A DNA stretch of 64,000 bases from Azovibrio restrictus DSM 23866 (GTDB lineage Bacteria; Pseudomonadota; Gammaproteobacteria; Burkholderiales; Rhodocyclaceae): positions 62,001 through 126,000 of the forward strand of contig NZ_AUCH01000014.1 of NCBI RefSeq assembly GCF_000429665.1, read 5' to 3'. The notes below the pieces were generated by a model. That model worked only from the letters and a program-made list of their open reading frames with translations, did no database searches and was not told the origin of the DNA. Below, piece by piece: positions 16,460 through 26,018 of the stretch (within the stretch, counting starts at the first letter, position 1; the number at the start of each line of letters is the position of its first letter). Both the position numbers and the translations under genes were made by a program.

Positions 16460-17593
16460 ATGAAGCGAGTTGGTCTGGTTGGTTGGCGCGGCATGGTCGG
16501 TTCCGTCCTCATGCAGCGCATGGTGGAAGAGGGCGATTTCGCCCACATCGAGCCCGTCTATTTTTCAACCTCCAACGCCGGCGGCAAGGCCCCGGTGTTC
16601 GGCGGCAAGGAAGCTGCGGCTCCCCTGCAGGACGCCATGTCCGTGGATGCCCTGAAGACCTGCGACATCATCATCACCTGCCAGGGTGGCGACTACACCA
16701 AGGAAGTCTTCCCCAAGCTGCGCGCTGCCGGCTGGAACGGCCACTGGATCGACGCCGCCTCCGCCCTGCGCATGGCCGACGACGCCGTGATCATCCTCGA
16801 CCCGGTGAACAAGAACGTCATTCAGGATTCCCTGGCCAAGGGCGGCAAGAACTGGATCGGCGGCAACTGTACCGTCTCCCTGATGCTGATGGGCCTGGGC
16901 GGGCTGTTCCAGAACGACCTGATCGAGTGGGCCACCTCCATGACCTACCAGGCCGCGTCCGGCGCCGGCGCCCAGAACATGCGCGAGCTGATCGCCCAGA
17001 TGGGGACCATCCATGCTTCCGTGGCCGACCTGTTGGCCGACCCGTCTTCCGCCATCCTGGAAATCGACCGCAAGGTGGCCGAAACCATCCGTTCCGACGC
17101 CTTCCCCAAGAAGAACTTCCGCAACACCCCCCTGGCCGGCAGCCTGATCCCCTGGATCGACGTGCCTGTGGAAAACGGCCAGTCCAAGGAAGAGTGGAAG
17201 GGCGGTGCCGAATGCAACAAGATCCTGGGCAAGCCCGCTTTCCGTAGCCAGGGCTCCATTCCCATCGATGGTCTCTGCGTGCGTATCGGCGCCATGCGCT
17301 GCCACTCCCAGGCCCTGACCATCAAGCTGAAGAAGGATGTGCCCCTGGACGAGATCAGCGACATGCTGGCCAAGGCCAACCAGTGGGCCAAGGTGGTGCC
17401 CAACGAGCGCGAGATTTCCGAGCGTGAGCTGACCCCCGCCGCCGTCACCGGCACCCTGACCGTGCCCGTCGGCCGTCTGCACAAGATGGCCATGGGTCCC
17501 GAGTACCTGGCCGCCTTCACCTGCGGCGACCAGCTGCTGTGGGGCGCTGCCGAACCCCTGCGCCGCATGCTGCGCATTCTGCTCGAAGCCTGA
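16460..17593 (+). CDS. asd: Aspartate-semialdehyde dehydrogenase
   Basis: Asd reduces aspartyl phosphate to the semialdehyde, feeding lysine, diaminopimelate, threonine and methionine. The protein has 377 residues of the gamma/beta-proteobacterial type: NADP-binding VGLVGWRGMVGSVL at the N-terminus, catalytic Cys in GGNCTVSLM, and RIGAMRCHSQA near the C-terminus. A GTG one codon earlier is possible, but ATG at 16460 follows AAGGAAG and is preferred. A terminator follows. Confidence 0.98.
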   Translation: MKRVGLVGWRGMVGSVLMQRMVEEGDFAHIEPVYFSTSNAGGKAPVFGGKEAAAPLQDAMSVDALKTCDIIITCQGGDYTKEVFPKLRAAGWNGHWIDAASALRMADDAVIILDPVNKNVIQDSLAKGGKNWIGGNCTVSLMLMGLGGLFQNDLIEWATSMTYQAASGAGAQNMRELIAQMGTIHASVADLLADPSSAILEIDRKVAETIRSDAFPKKNFRNTPLAGSLIPWIDVPVENGQSKEEWKGGAECNKILGKPAFRSQGSIPIDGLCVRIGAMRCHSQALTIKLKKDVPLDEISDMLAKANQWAKVVPNEREISERELTPAAVTGTLTVPVGRLHKMAMGPEYLAAFTCGDQLLWGAAEPLRRMLRILLEA

Positions 17594-17612
17594 TCGGGCT
17601 GGAAAACAGCTG

Positions 17613-17638
17613 GCCGGGGAAAATCCCCGGCTTTTTTC
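17613..17638 (+). terminator. Intrinsic terminator after asd
   Basis: The arms GCCGGGGA and TCCCCGGC flank a 2-base loop and run into TTTTTTC. This is a classical terminator 20 bases after the asd stop. Confidence 0.92.
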
Positions 17639-17706
17639 TTGTTTTCATTTTTTCCAGGTACCCAAGCAGAATGCGAACGTGCTAAGCTTTCAGAACAAAG
17701 GTTAGC

Positions 17707-17735
17707 TTGCACGGCTAAGTGCATGATGTTATTTT
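17707..17735 (+). promoter_or_regulatory. Predicted sigma-70 promoter for fimV
   Basis: TTGCAC (17707-17712) and TATTTT (17730-17735) are separated by exactly 17 bases in an AT-rich patch, about 33 bases before the GTG start of fimV. Confidence 0.5.
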
Positions 17736-17767
17736 AAAACGTCGATTTCGGCGCTCAGGGTGGCAGC

Positions 17768-20700
17768 GTGAATAAAAAATACTCCCTTTCCAGCAAGCAC
17801 AGTGTCATGGCCTTGGCCCTGGCCTCGAGTTTGTCCTTGACTCCCATGTGGGCTGATGCAGCCGGCCTGGGGCGTATCACGGTCTATTCCGCCCTGGGCC
17901 AGCCCTTGCGCGCGGAGGTTCAGGTCTCTGCCACCCGGGAGGAACTGCCCGGCATGACGGCGCGCCTGGCTCCCGTGGAATCCTTCCGGCAAGCCGGTGT
18001 GGATTACTCCACCAGTCTCCTGCAGCTGCGCTTTGCCGTGGAAAAGCGGGCTGGCGGCACCGTGATCAAGGTGACCTCGGACAAGCCCATCAACGATCCT
18101 TTCCTGGACTTTCTGGTCGAGCTGAACTGGCCGGCCGGTCGTCTGGTGCGGGAATACACCTTCCTGCTGGACCCTCCCGAGGTGGCTGCCCAGGCCTCCC
18201 GCCGCCAGGCGGTGGTGGAAGCCCGTACCGTACCGGTGCTGCCGGCGGGTACCGAGCAGGGTGAGCTGATCAGCAAGCCCGGCAAACCGGCTCCGGCTGC
18301 CAAAACGGGCGGGCGCAGTGCTGACAAGGCGGCGCCCGAGAAAGCCCCGGAGAAACCCGCCGACAAGCCTGCCGAGAAAGCCGAACAGCCTGCCGACGGG
18401 GCTGCGGCCAAGCCGGCTCCCAAGGCCACGGGCGCTGCTGGCGAACATGTGGTCAAGCCGGGTGAGACCCTGCGCCGTATCGCCACCGAAAACCTGCCGG
18501 CCGGGGTTTCCCTGGAGCAGATGCTGGTGGCCCTGTACCGCAACAACGCGGACGCCTTCAATGGCAAGAACATGAACCGGCTGCGGGCCGGTGCCGTGCT
18601 GCAGATGCCCGCCCAGGCCGATGTGGCCGCCATTCCCGAGGAGGAGGCGCGCAAGGTGTTCCGGGCCCAGTCCTCTGACTGGAACAGCTACCGGCGCAAG
18701 GTGGCGAGCGCTGCCGAAGGTGCGCCGGTGGCCGAGGAGTCCGGCAGCCGGGCCTCTTCCGGCAAGGTGAGCGCCAAGGTGGAGGAGAAGCTGCCTCCGG
18801 CCGAGCAGGGCAAGGATCAGGTCAAGGTGTCCCGCACCAACAAGGCGGCTGCAGGCAAGGGCGGGGCGTCCGAAGAGGACCTGATCGCCAAGGAGAAGGC
18901 CCTGAAGGAGTCCCAGGAGCGTCTGGTGGCCCTGGAAAAGAACGTGGCCGAACTGCAGAAGCTCCTGGAAATGAAGAACCAGAGCCTGGCCGAGATGCAG
19001 AAGCAGCTTGCCAGGAAGCCCCAGGCCAGTGCTGCCCCGGTTGCTCCCGCTGTGCCCCCGGTCAGCAAGCCCGAAGAAAAGCCGGTAGCCAAGCCCGAGG
19101 TCAAGACTGAGGTCAAACCTGAAGCTGCTGCACCCAAGCCCCAGGTGGAGGCCAAGCCCGAAGCAGCGCCCACCCCGGCTCCCGAACCCAAGCCGGAAGT
19201 GAAGCCGGAGGCTGCTGCGCCCCAGGAGGCTCCGAAGGCCGATACGCCAGCGGAAGCTGGCGAGGCTGCCAAGCCTGCCGAGGCGGAAGCCCCCAAACCT
19301 GTGGAAGCCCCCAAGCCGGAGGCGCCCGCGCCTGCCGCCAAGAAACCTGCCCCGCCGCCGCCTCCGCCGGTGGAGGAGCCCGGCTTCTTCGACGACATGG
19401 ATCTGCTGCCGGTCGTCGGTGGTGGTGGGGTGCTGGCTGCCCTGCTGGGTTACCTCTTCATCCGCCGCCGCAAGGGCAAGGCCCAGGCCCAGACGGACAC
19501 CCTGTCCCAGGAGCTGCCCGAGCCCACCTCCACCCTTGGGCCCAACTCGGTCTTCCAGACTGCCGGCGGCCAGAGTGTGGATACCACCCACACCACGCCG
19601 CCCACCACTGATTTCAGCCAGGCTGGGCCTGGAGCCATCGATACGGACGAGGTGGACCCGGTCGCCGAGGCTGACGTGTACATGGCCTATGGCCGGGATG
19701 CCCAGGCAGAAGAAATCCTCCTGGACGCCCTGCAGAAGGATCCCCAGCGTACGGCCATCCACAGCAAGCTGCTGGAGATTTACGCCAACCGCAAGAGTGT
19801 CAAGCAGTTCGAGACCCTGGCGACGGAGCTCTACGCCCAGACCGGTGGTCATGGGCCGGAATGGGACAAGGTTGCCGCCCTGGGGCGGGGTCTTGATCCT
19901 TCCAACCCCATCTATGGCGGTGTAGGTGCTGCCGGGGGGGCTGCCCAAGGAGCTGCCGCTGCCCTGGCGGCTGCCGCTGCGGCCGTGCCGACCTTCGATG
20001 CCGATGCCACCCTGGTGGTGAAGTCTCCCGACGCCCTGGCGGCCCTGGCGCCCGAACCGGCTCCTGTCTATGAGCCGGAACCGCTGCCTGAGCCCAGCTT
20101 CGACTTCGTCACCAAGACCCAGCCCATGGCGGAAGACCCGCTCCTGTCCCTGCCCCAGGAAGAGGAGCCTGCCGATTCCGGCGTGCTGGACTTCGATCTG
20201 GGCGGTGCTGCACCCGGGGCTTCGGCTCCGGCAGCCCCCGAAGCCGAAGCGGATGGGTTCGTGGATACCATCACCAATGCCGATCTGGCCGCCGAAGGCG
20301 CCCTGGACTTCGATCTGGAGGCTGCGCCCGGGGAAATCTCCGGCCGGGCCGACATGTCCGCCACCATGGTCAATCCCGATGCTGCCCTGGAGGCCATGGA
20401 CTTCGATCTGGGAACCCAGGTCGAAGCTGCCGATGCCAGCTTTACCCCCGAGGGAACCCTGGTGGATAGCGATGTGGCCCGGATGTCCGGTGCGGAGACC
20501 CTGGTAGGGGCCGACTTCAAGGCCGCCGTGACCGCTCCCGAGCCCGTTGCTGCCGCGCCCCAGGAGCCTGGCCTGCTGGACTTCGAATTGAGCGTGCCGG
20601 AAACCGTGGCCCCCGCAACCCCCGAATTGCAGGCAGGTCTGCCTGCCGCGAAAGAGGAAGATATGACCAAGACCCAGGTGATGTCCCTGGAGCCTGATGA

Positions 20701-21016
20701 GGACATGGAGTTCGATGTGCGCCTGACGGATTCCACCATCCTTGGCAATCCCGGTGGTGGCGGCTTCGACCTGTCCGGCATCGATCTGGATCTGGGGAGT
20801 GAGGCGGCTGCTTCGGCGCCTGGTGCTGGCGCAGCTGGCGGGGAAGTTCCCGACGCCCGGCGCGAGGAGGTCAATACCAAGCTGGATCTGGCCAAGGCCT
20901 ACGAGGACATGGGCGATCTGGAAGGCGCCCGGGAATTGCTCGGCGAAGTGCTGAGTGAAGGGGCGCCGGACCAGGTAGCCCAGGCCCGGGCCACCCTGGA
21001 CCGGTTGAGCGCCTGA
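17768..21016 (+). CDS. fimV: FimV/HubP polar scaffold protein
   Basis: FimV-type proteins sit at the cell pole and peptidoglycan and control type IV pilus assembly and polar organisation. The protein has 1082 residues. It has a signal peptide (about 1-35), the FimV N-terminal domain (LGRITVYSALGQPLRAEVQV), a LysM domain (about 230-285, EHVVKPGETLRRIATENL) and a coiled coil (about 370-415). A Pro/Ala/Glu/Lys-rich linker leads to one transmembrane helix near residues 545-560, then a long acidic cytoplasmic part. The C-terminus is the FimV helical domain with a TPR-like repeat (DLAKAYEDMGDLEGARELLGEVL). The start is GTG at 17768. A terminator follows. Confidence 0.93.
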   Translation: MNKKYSLSSKHSVMALALASSLSLTPMWADAAGLGRITVYSALGQPLRAEVQVSATREELPGMTARLAPVESFRQAGVDYSTSLLQLRFAVEKRAGGTVIKVTSDKPINDPFLDFLVELNWPAGRLVREYTFLLDPPEVAAQASRRQAVVEARTVPVLPAGTEQGELISKPGKPAPAAKTGGRSADKAAPEKAPEKPADKPAEKAEQPADGAAAKPAPKATGAAGEHVVKPGETLRRIATENLPAGVSLEQMLVALYRNNADAFNGKNMNRLRAGAVLQMPAQADVAAIPEEEARKVFRAQSSDWNSYRRKVASAAEGAPVAEESGSRASSGKVSAKVEEKLPPAEQGKDQVKVSRTNKAAAGKGGASEEDLIAKEKALKESQERLVALEKNVAELQKLLEMKNQSLAEMQKQLARKPQASAAPVAPAVPPVSKPEEKPVAKPEVKTEVKPEAAAPKPQVEAKPEAAPTPAPEPKPEVKPEAAAPQEAPKADTPAEAGEAAKPAEAEAPKPVEAPKPEAPAPAAKKPAPPPPPPVEEPGFFDDMDLLPVVGGGGVLAALLGYLFIRRRKGKAQAQTDTLSQELPEPTSTLGPNSVFQTAGGQSVDTTHTTPPTTDFSQAGPGAIDTDEVDPVAEADVYMAYGRDAQAEEILLDALQKDPQRTAIHSKLLEIYANRKSVKQFETLATELYAQTGGHGPEWDKVAALGRGLDPSNPIYGGVGAAGGAAQGAAAALAAAAAAVPTFDADATLVVKSPDALAALAPEPAPVYEPEPLPEPSFDFVTKTQPMAEDPLLSLPQEEEPADSGVLDFDLGGAAPGASAPAAPEAEADGFVDTITNADLAAEGALDFDLEAAPGEISGRADMSATMVNPDAALEAMDFDLGTQVEAADASFTPEGTLVDSDVARMSGAETLVGADFKAAVTAPEPVAAAPQEPGLLDFELSVPETVAPATPELQAGLPAAKEEDMTKTQVMSLEPDEDMEFDVRLTDSTILGNPGGGGFDLSGIDLDLGSEAAASAPGAGAAGGEVPDARREEVNTKLDLAKAYEDMGDLEGARELLGEVLSEGAPDQVAQARATLDRLSA

Positions 21017-21040
21017 ACCGTATAATCCGCCCAGCGCAAC

Positions 21041-21069
21041 CATAGCCCCGCAAGGGGCTATGTTCTTTT
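21041..21069 (+). terminator. Intrinsic terminator after fimV
   Basis: CATAGCCCC and GGGGCTATG form 9-base arms around GCAA, followed by TTCTTTT. The tail abuts the GAGG ribosome-binding site of the next gene, so read-through or a nearby promoter (TATAAT at 21021-21026) must serve the downstream operon. Confidence 0.88.
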
Positions 21070-21081
21070 GAGGCCTGCCTG

Positions 21082-21693
21082 TTGCTTTCCTTTCTTCATC
21101 CTGCTGCCCGTCTGCTGATCTGGCTGCTCCTGGCCGTATTCCTGCAACTGGCTCCCGGGCCGGTCCTGGTGCTGCTCGGGCTGGGCCTGCTGCTCGCCGG
21201 AGAGGGCTTGCGCCGGCATTGGTGGCGCCTGTTCAGGCGCACCCGCATCCTGCTGCTCACCCTGTTCCTGGTCTTTGCCTATGGCCTGCCGGGCCCCAGT
21301 CCCTGGGGGCTGGAGTGGCTGCCCAGCCATGAGGGGCTGGCCGAGGCCACCCTGCATGTGCTGCGCCTCCTGGTGCTGCTGGGCGGCCTGGCCTGGCTGC
21401 TGGTACCGCTGCCCCATCAGGCCCTGATGGGGGGCTTGTGGTTTCTGCTGCGCCCTTTCCAGATCCTGGGGGTGCCCATGGACCGGAGCGTGGTGCGCCT
21501 TTCCCTGGTGCTGGAGTACATGGAACAGATGCCGGCCCGGCAGGGCTGGCGCCAATGGCTGGCGCCCCAGCCCGTGGCGGGGGAACTGGCGCCGGTGATC
21601 GTGGCCCTGCCGCCCTGGCAGGCCCGGGACTCCGCTTGCCTGCTGCTGTCGGGCGGCATCCTGCTGGCGGGGGGGCTGTCTTGGCTCGCATAG
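21082..21693 (+). CDS. EcfT/CbiQ-like membrane protein (orphan ECF T component)
   Basis: The protein has 203 residues and 4-5 hydrophobic segments. The central stretch HQALMGGLWFLLRPFQILG, followed by RLSLVLEYME, resembles the coupling helix region of energy-coupling-factor T subunits, which join an S component to ATPases for vitamin or metal uptake. No A or S components lie nearby. The start is TTG at 21082 with GAGG 9 bases upstream. The 3' end overlaps truA by 13 bases. Assignment rests on topology and one motif region and is tentative. Confidence 0.6.
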   Translation: MLSFLHPAARLLIWLLLAVFLQLAPGPVLVLLGLGLLLAGEGLRRHWWRLFRRTRILLLTLFLVFAYGLPGPSPWGLEWLPSHEGLAEATLHVLRLLVLLGGLAWLLVPLPHQALMGGLWFLLRPFQILGVPMDRSVVRLSLVLEYMEQMPARQGWRQWLAPQPVAGELAPVIVALPPWQARDSACLLLSGGILLAGGLSWLA

Positions 21694-22460
21694 TCCTGGG
21701 GTTGGAATACGATGGCCGGCCCTTTCACGGCTGGCAGCGGCAGAAGGCCCTGCCCACCCTGCAGGAATCCCTGGAGCTGGCCCTGGCGCAGATTGCCAAC
21801 CATCCGGTCAGCACCCAGGTCGCGGGCCGCACCGACACCGGGGTGCATGCGGCCTACCAGGTGGTGCATTTCGATACCACGGCCCAGCGTCCCCTGTCGG
21901 CCTGGGTGCGGGGCGTGAATTGCCTGCTGCCGCCGGCCATGGCGGTGCGCTGGGCCCGGGAGGTGGAGGAGGGCTTCCATGCCCGTTACTCGGCCTGCCG
22001 GCGCCGTTACCGCTATCTGCTCCTGAACCGGCCCCAGCGTCCGGGGTTGTGGGCCGGTCGGGTGGGCTGGTTTCATCCCCCCCTGGAGCTGCAGCCCATG
22101 CAGGAGGCCGCCCAGTGCCTGCTGGGCTGGCATGATTTCTCCGCCTTCCGGGCCGCCGAGTGCCAGGCCAAGACTCCGGTGAAGCTGCTGACCCAGGCCG
22201 AGGTGCGCCAGGATGGGGAGCTGTTCATCTTCGAGTTCGAAGCCAATGCCTTCTTGCATCACATGGTGCGCAACCTGGTGGGCAACCTGCTGTTCGTCGG
22301 CAAGGGGGCCTGGCCGGCCAGCCACCTGAAGACGGTGCTGGAGAGCTGCGATCGCAGCTGTTCGGCCATGACCTTCACCCCTGATGGCCTGTACTTCCTG
22401 GGTCCCCGTTATGATCCCGCTTTCGAGCTTCCCGAGCCCAGCATGCTCTCCCTGTTCTGA
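21681..22460 (+). CDS. truA: tRNA pseudouridine(38-40) synthase
   Basis: TruA modifies U38-U40 in tRNA anticodon stems. The protein has 259 residues with catalytic Asp52 in AGRTDTGVHA, the N-terminal GLEYDGRPFHGWQ, and the C-terminal FLHHMVRNLVG. The start is TTG at 21681, inside the end of the preceding gene and behind a GGCGGGGGGG tract. No ATG or GTG fits the family N-terminus. It begins the truA-trpF-trpB-trpA-accD-folC run. Confidence 0.95.
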   Translation: MARIVLGLEYDGRPFHGWQRQKALPTLQESLELALAQIANHPVSTQVAGRTDTGVHAAYQVVHFDTTAQRPLSAWVRGVNCLLPPAMAVRWAREVEEGFHARYSACRRRYRYLLLNRPQRPGLWAGRVGWFHPPLELQPMQEAAQCLLGWHDFSAFRAAECQAKTPVKLLTQAEVRQDGELFIFEFEANAFLHHMVRNLVGNLLFVGKGAWPASHLKTVLESCDRSCSAMTFTPDGLYFLGPRYDPAFELPEPSMLSLF

Positions 22461-22467
22461 GGTCACC

Positions 22468-23106
22468 ATGATCAAGGCCCCCGGGCGTACCCGAATCAAG
22501 ATTTGCGGCCTGACCCGTCCCGAGGACGTGGACGCCGCCGTGGCGGCAGGGGCCGATGCCATCGGTTTCGTGTTCTATCCCAAAAGTCCCCGCTACGTGA
22601 CTCCCGAGCAGGCTGCCGCCCTGGTGCGCCGCCTGCCGCCTTTCGTCATGGCCGTGGGGCTTTTTGTTAATGAGACCCCGGCCCGGCTGGCAGCCAGCCT
22701 GGAACAGGTGCCCTTGAACCTGCTGCAGTTCCATGGGGACGAAAGCCCGACGGACTGCAGCCGCTGGGGGAGGCCCTACATCCGGGCGGCCCGGGTTCAG
22801 CCGGGGCTGGATTTGGTACAATACGCGGCCGATTTCGGCGGGGCCCGGGCCCTGTTGCTGGATGCCTTCGTGGAAGGCTACGGCGGTGGCGGCCATGTCT
22901 TCGACTGGCGCCTGATCCCGCCGCAACTGGACCTGCCCGTGATATTGTCCGGCGGCCTGAATCCGGACAACGTGGGCGACGCAGTGCGCCGCGTGCGCCC
23001 CGTGGCCGTGGACGTGTCCAGCGGCGTCGAGGCCGCCAAGGGCATCAAGGATCATCAGCGCATGGCCGATTTTGTCGCGGCGGTGCGGGCGGCAGACCAG
23101 GGCTGA
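22468..23106 (+). CDS. trpF: Phosphoribosylanthranilate isomerase
   Basis: TrpF carries out the third tryptophan-specific step, an Amadori rearrangement on a TIM barrel. The protein has 212 residues with catalytic Cys in RIKICGLTRPEDV and Asp in the later LLLDAF strand. GAGGT lies 4 bases before the ATG at 22468, and truA ends 7 bases upstream. TrpF, TrpB and TrpA are adjacent, with trpEGDC presumably elsewhere. Confidence 0.97.
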   Translation: MIKAPGRTRIKICGLTRPEDVDAAVAAGADAIGFVFYPKSPRYVTPEQAAALVRRLPPFVMAVGLFVNETPARLAASLEQVPLNLLQFHGDESPTDCSRWGRPYIRAARVQPGLDLVQYAADFGGARALLLDAFVEGYGGGGHVFDWRLIPPQLDLPVILSGGLNPDNVGDAVRRVRPVAVDVSSGVEAAKGIKDHQRMADFVAAVRAADQG

Positions 23107-23134
23107 CCTGGCTGCGCAACCTAGGAGTCTTTCC

Positions 23135-24337
<1,203 letters not shown>

Positions 24338-24339
24338 CC

Positions 24340-25152
24340 ATGTCACGCATCAAGAACACTTTCGACGCCCTTCAGGCCCGCGGCAAGAAGGCCCTGATTC
24401 CCTTTGTCACCGCCGGCTTTCCCCGGCTGGATCTGACCGTGCCCGTGATGCACGCCCTGGTGGAAGCAGGCGCCGACATCATCGAACTGGGGGTGCCGTT
24501 CTCGGACCCCATGGCCGATGGACCCACCATCCAGCGCTCTTCCGAAAAGGCCCTGGCCAACGGCATGAACCTGCGCAAGGTGCTGGAAGCGGTGGCCAAC
24601 TTCCGCGCTGACAACAGCGAAACCCCGGTGGTACTGATGGGCTACGCCAACCCCATCGAGGCCATGGGCCTGGAGACCTTTGCCAAGGCGGCCCTGGACG
24701 CTGGCGTGGATGGGGTGCTGGTGGTGGATTACCCGCCCGAGGAATCCGAGGCCTTCGCCCGGGCCATGCTCGACCAGTCCATGGACCCCATCTTCCTGCT
24801 GGCCCCCACCTCCACCCCGGCCCGTTTCGAGCAGGTGGGCCGGCTGGCCCATGGCTATGTCTACTACGTCTCCCTGAAGGGGGTGACCGGCTCCGGGCAG
24901 CTCAACATCGCCGAGGTGGCGGCCCGGATTCCCGAGATCCGCGCCGTTGTCGGCCTGCCCGTGGGGGTCGGCTTCGGCATCCGCGATGCGGCCACGGCCG
25001 CCCAGATGGCCCAGGTGGCAGATGCCGTGGTGGTGGGCAGCCGCATCATCGAAGAACTGGAAAAATCCCCGGCCGGCGAGGAGCTGGCCCGGGTGGAAGC
25101 CCTGGTGCGCGAACTGCGCCGGGGTGTGGATAGCGTAGGGAGTCCCACATGA
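24340..25152 (+). CDS. trpA: Tryptophan synthase alpha chain
   Basis: TrpA releases indole from indole-3-glycerol phosphate and channels it to TrpB. The protein has 270 residues with catalytic Glu in IIELGVPFSDPMADGPTIQ, a second acidic residue in GVLVVDYPPEES, and the phosphate loop VGFGIRDAAT. Its stop overlaps the accD start (ATGA). Confidence 0.98.
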   Translation: MSRIKNTFDALQARGKKALIPFVTAGFPRLDLTVPVMHALVEAGADIIELGVPFSDPMADGPTIQRSSEKALANGMNLRKVLEAVANFRADNSETPVVLMGYANPIEAMGLETFAKAALDAGVDGVLVVDYPPEESEAFARAMLDQSMDPIFLLAPTSTPARFEQVGRLAHGYVYYVSLKGVTGSGQLNIAEVAARIPEIRAVVGLPVGVGFGIRDAATAAQMAQVADAVVVGSRIIEELEKSPAGEELARVEALVRELRRGVDSVGSPT

Positions 25153-26018
25153 GCTGGCTGAACAAGCTTCTGCCCCCCAAGATCAAGCGCGAACAGGGTG
25201 CCCAGCGGCGCAGCAACCTGCCCGAAGGGTTGTGGAGCAAGTGCCCGGCCTGCGAGGCGGTGCTCTATGCCACCGACCTGGAAAGCAATCTGCAGGTCTG
25301 CCCCAAGTGCGGCCACCATCATCGTCTCAAGGCCCGCCAGCGGCTGGACATCCTGCTGGACCCGGAAGGCCGTCAGGAAATCGGCGCCGAGGTGCTGCCC
25401 ACCGACAGCCTCAAGTTCAAGGACAGCAAGACCTATCCGGCCCGCCTCAAGGATGCCAGCGAAAGTTCCGGCGAAAGCGACTCCATGGTGGTCATGCAGG
25501 GCAGCATAAAGACCCTGCCCGTTGTGGTGGCCTGCTTCGAGTTCGACTTCATGGGCGGGTCCATGGGCTCGGTCCTGGGTGAGCGGTTCGTGCGCGGGGT
25601 CCGGGTGGCCCTGGAGCAGAACATCCCCTTCATCTGCATCACCGCCTCCGGCGGCGCCCGCATGCAGGAAGGCCTGTTCTCCCTGATGCAGATGGCCAAG
25701 ACCACGGCGGCCCTGAGCAAGCTTTCCGAAGCCGGGCTGCCCTTCCTTTCCATCCTCACCGACCCCACCATGGGCGGGGTTTCCGCCTCCTTCGCCTTCG
25801 TCGGTGACGTGGTGATCGCCGAGCCCGGCGCCCTGATCGGCTTTGCTGGTCCCCGGGTGATCGAGCAGACCGTGCGGGAAAAACTGCCGGAAGGCTTCCA
25901 GCGTTCCGAGTTCCTGCTGGAAAAGGGGGCTGTGGACATGATCGTGGATCGCCGCGAGATGCGCGACCGGGTGGCCCAGCTGCTGGCCCTGCTGCAGAAA
26001 CTTCCCGCCGCCGCATGA
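25149..26018 (+). CDS. accD: Acetyl-CoA carboxylase carboxyltransferase subunit beta
   Basis: AccD, with AccA, transfers carboxyl from biotin to acetyl-CoA to make malonyl-CoA. The protein has 289 residues, with an N-terminal zinc ribbon of Cys32, Cys35, Cys51 and Cys54 and crotonase-fold motifs including ITASGGARMQEG and TDPTMGGVSASFAF. It overlaps trpA by 4 bases and folC by 4 bases (ATGA at both ends), so translation is probably coupled through the run. Confidence 0.98.
   Translation: MSWLNKLLPPKIKREQGAQRRSNLPEGLWSKCPACEAVLYATDLESNLQVCPKCGHHHRLKARQRLDILLDPEGRQEIGAEVLPTDSLKFKDSKTYPARLKDASESSGESDSMVVMQGSIKTLPVVVACFEFDFMGGSMGSVLGERFVRGVRVALEQNIPFICITASGGARMQEGLFSLMQMAKTTAALSKLSEAGLPFLSILTDPTMGGVSASFAFVGDVVIAEPGALIGFAGPRVIEQTVREKLPEGFQRSEFLLEKGAVDMIVDRREMRDRVAQLLALLQKLPAAA

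Noticed and set aside
17729..21043. Long open frame on the minus strand opposite fimV (over 1100 codons)
   Set aside because: Gly/Leu/His-rich translation with no family motif. It mirrors the low-complexity, GC-rich fimV gene, which has full domain support.
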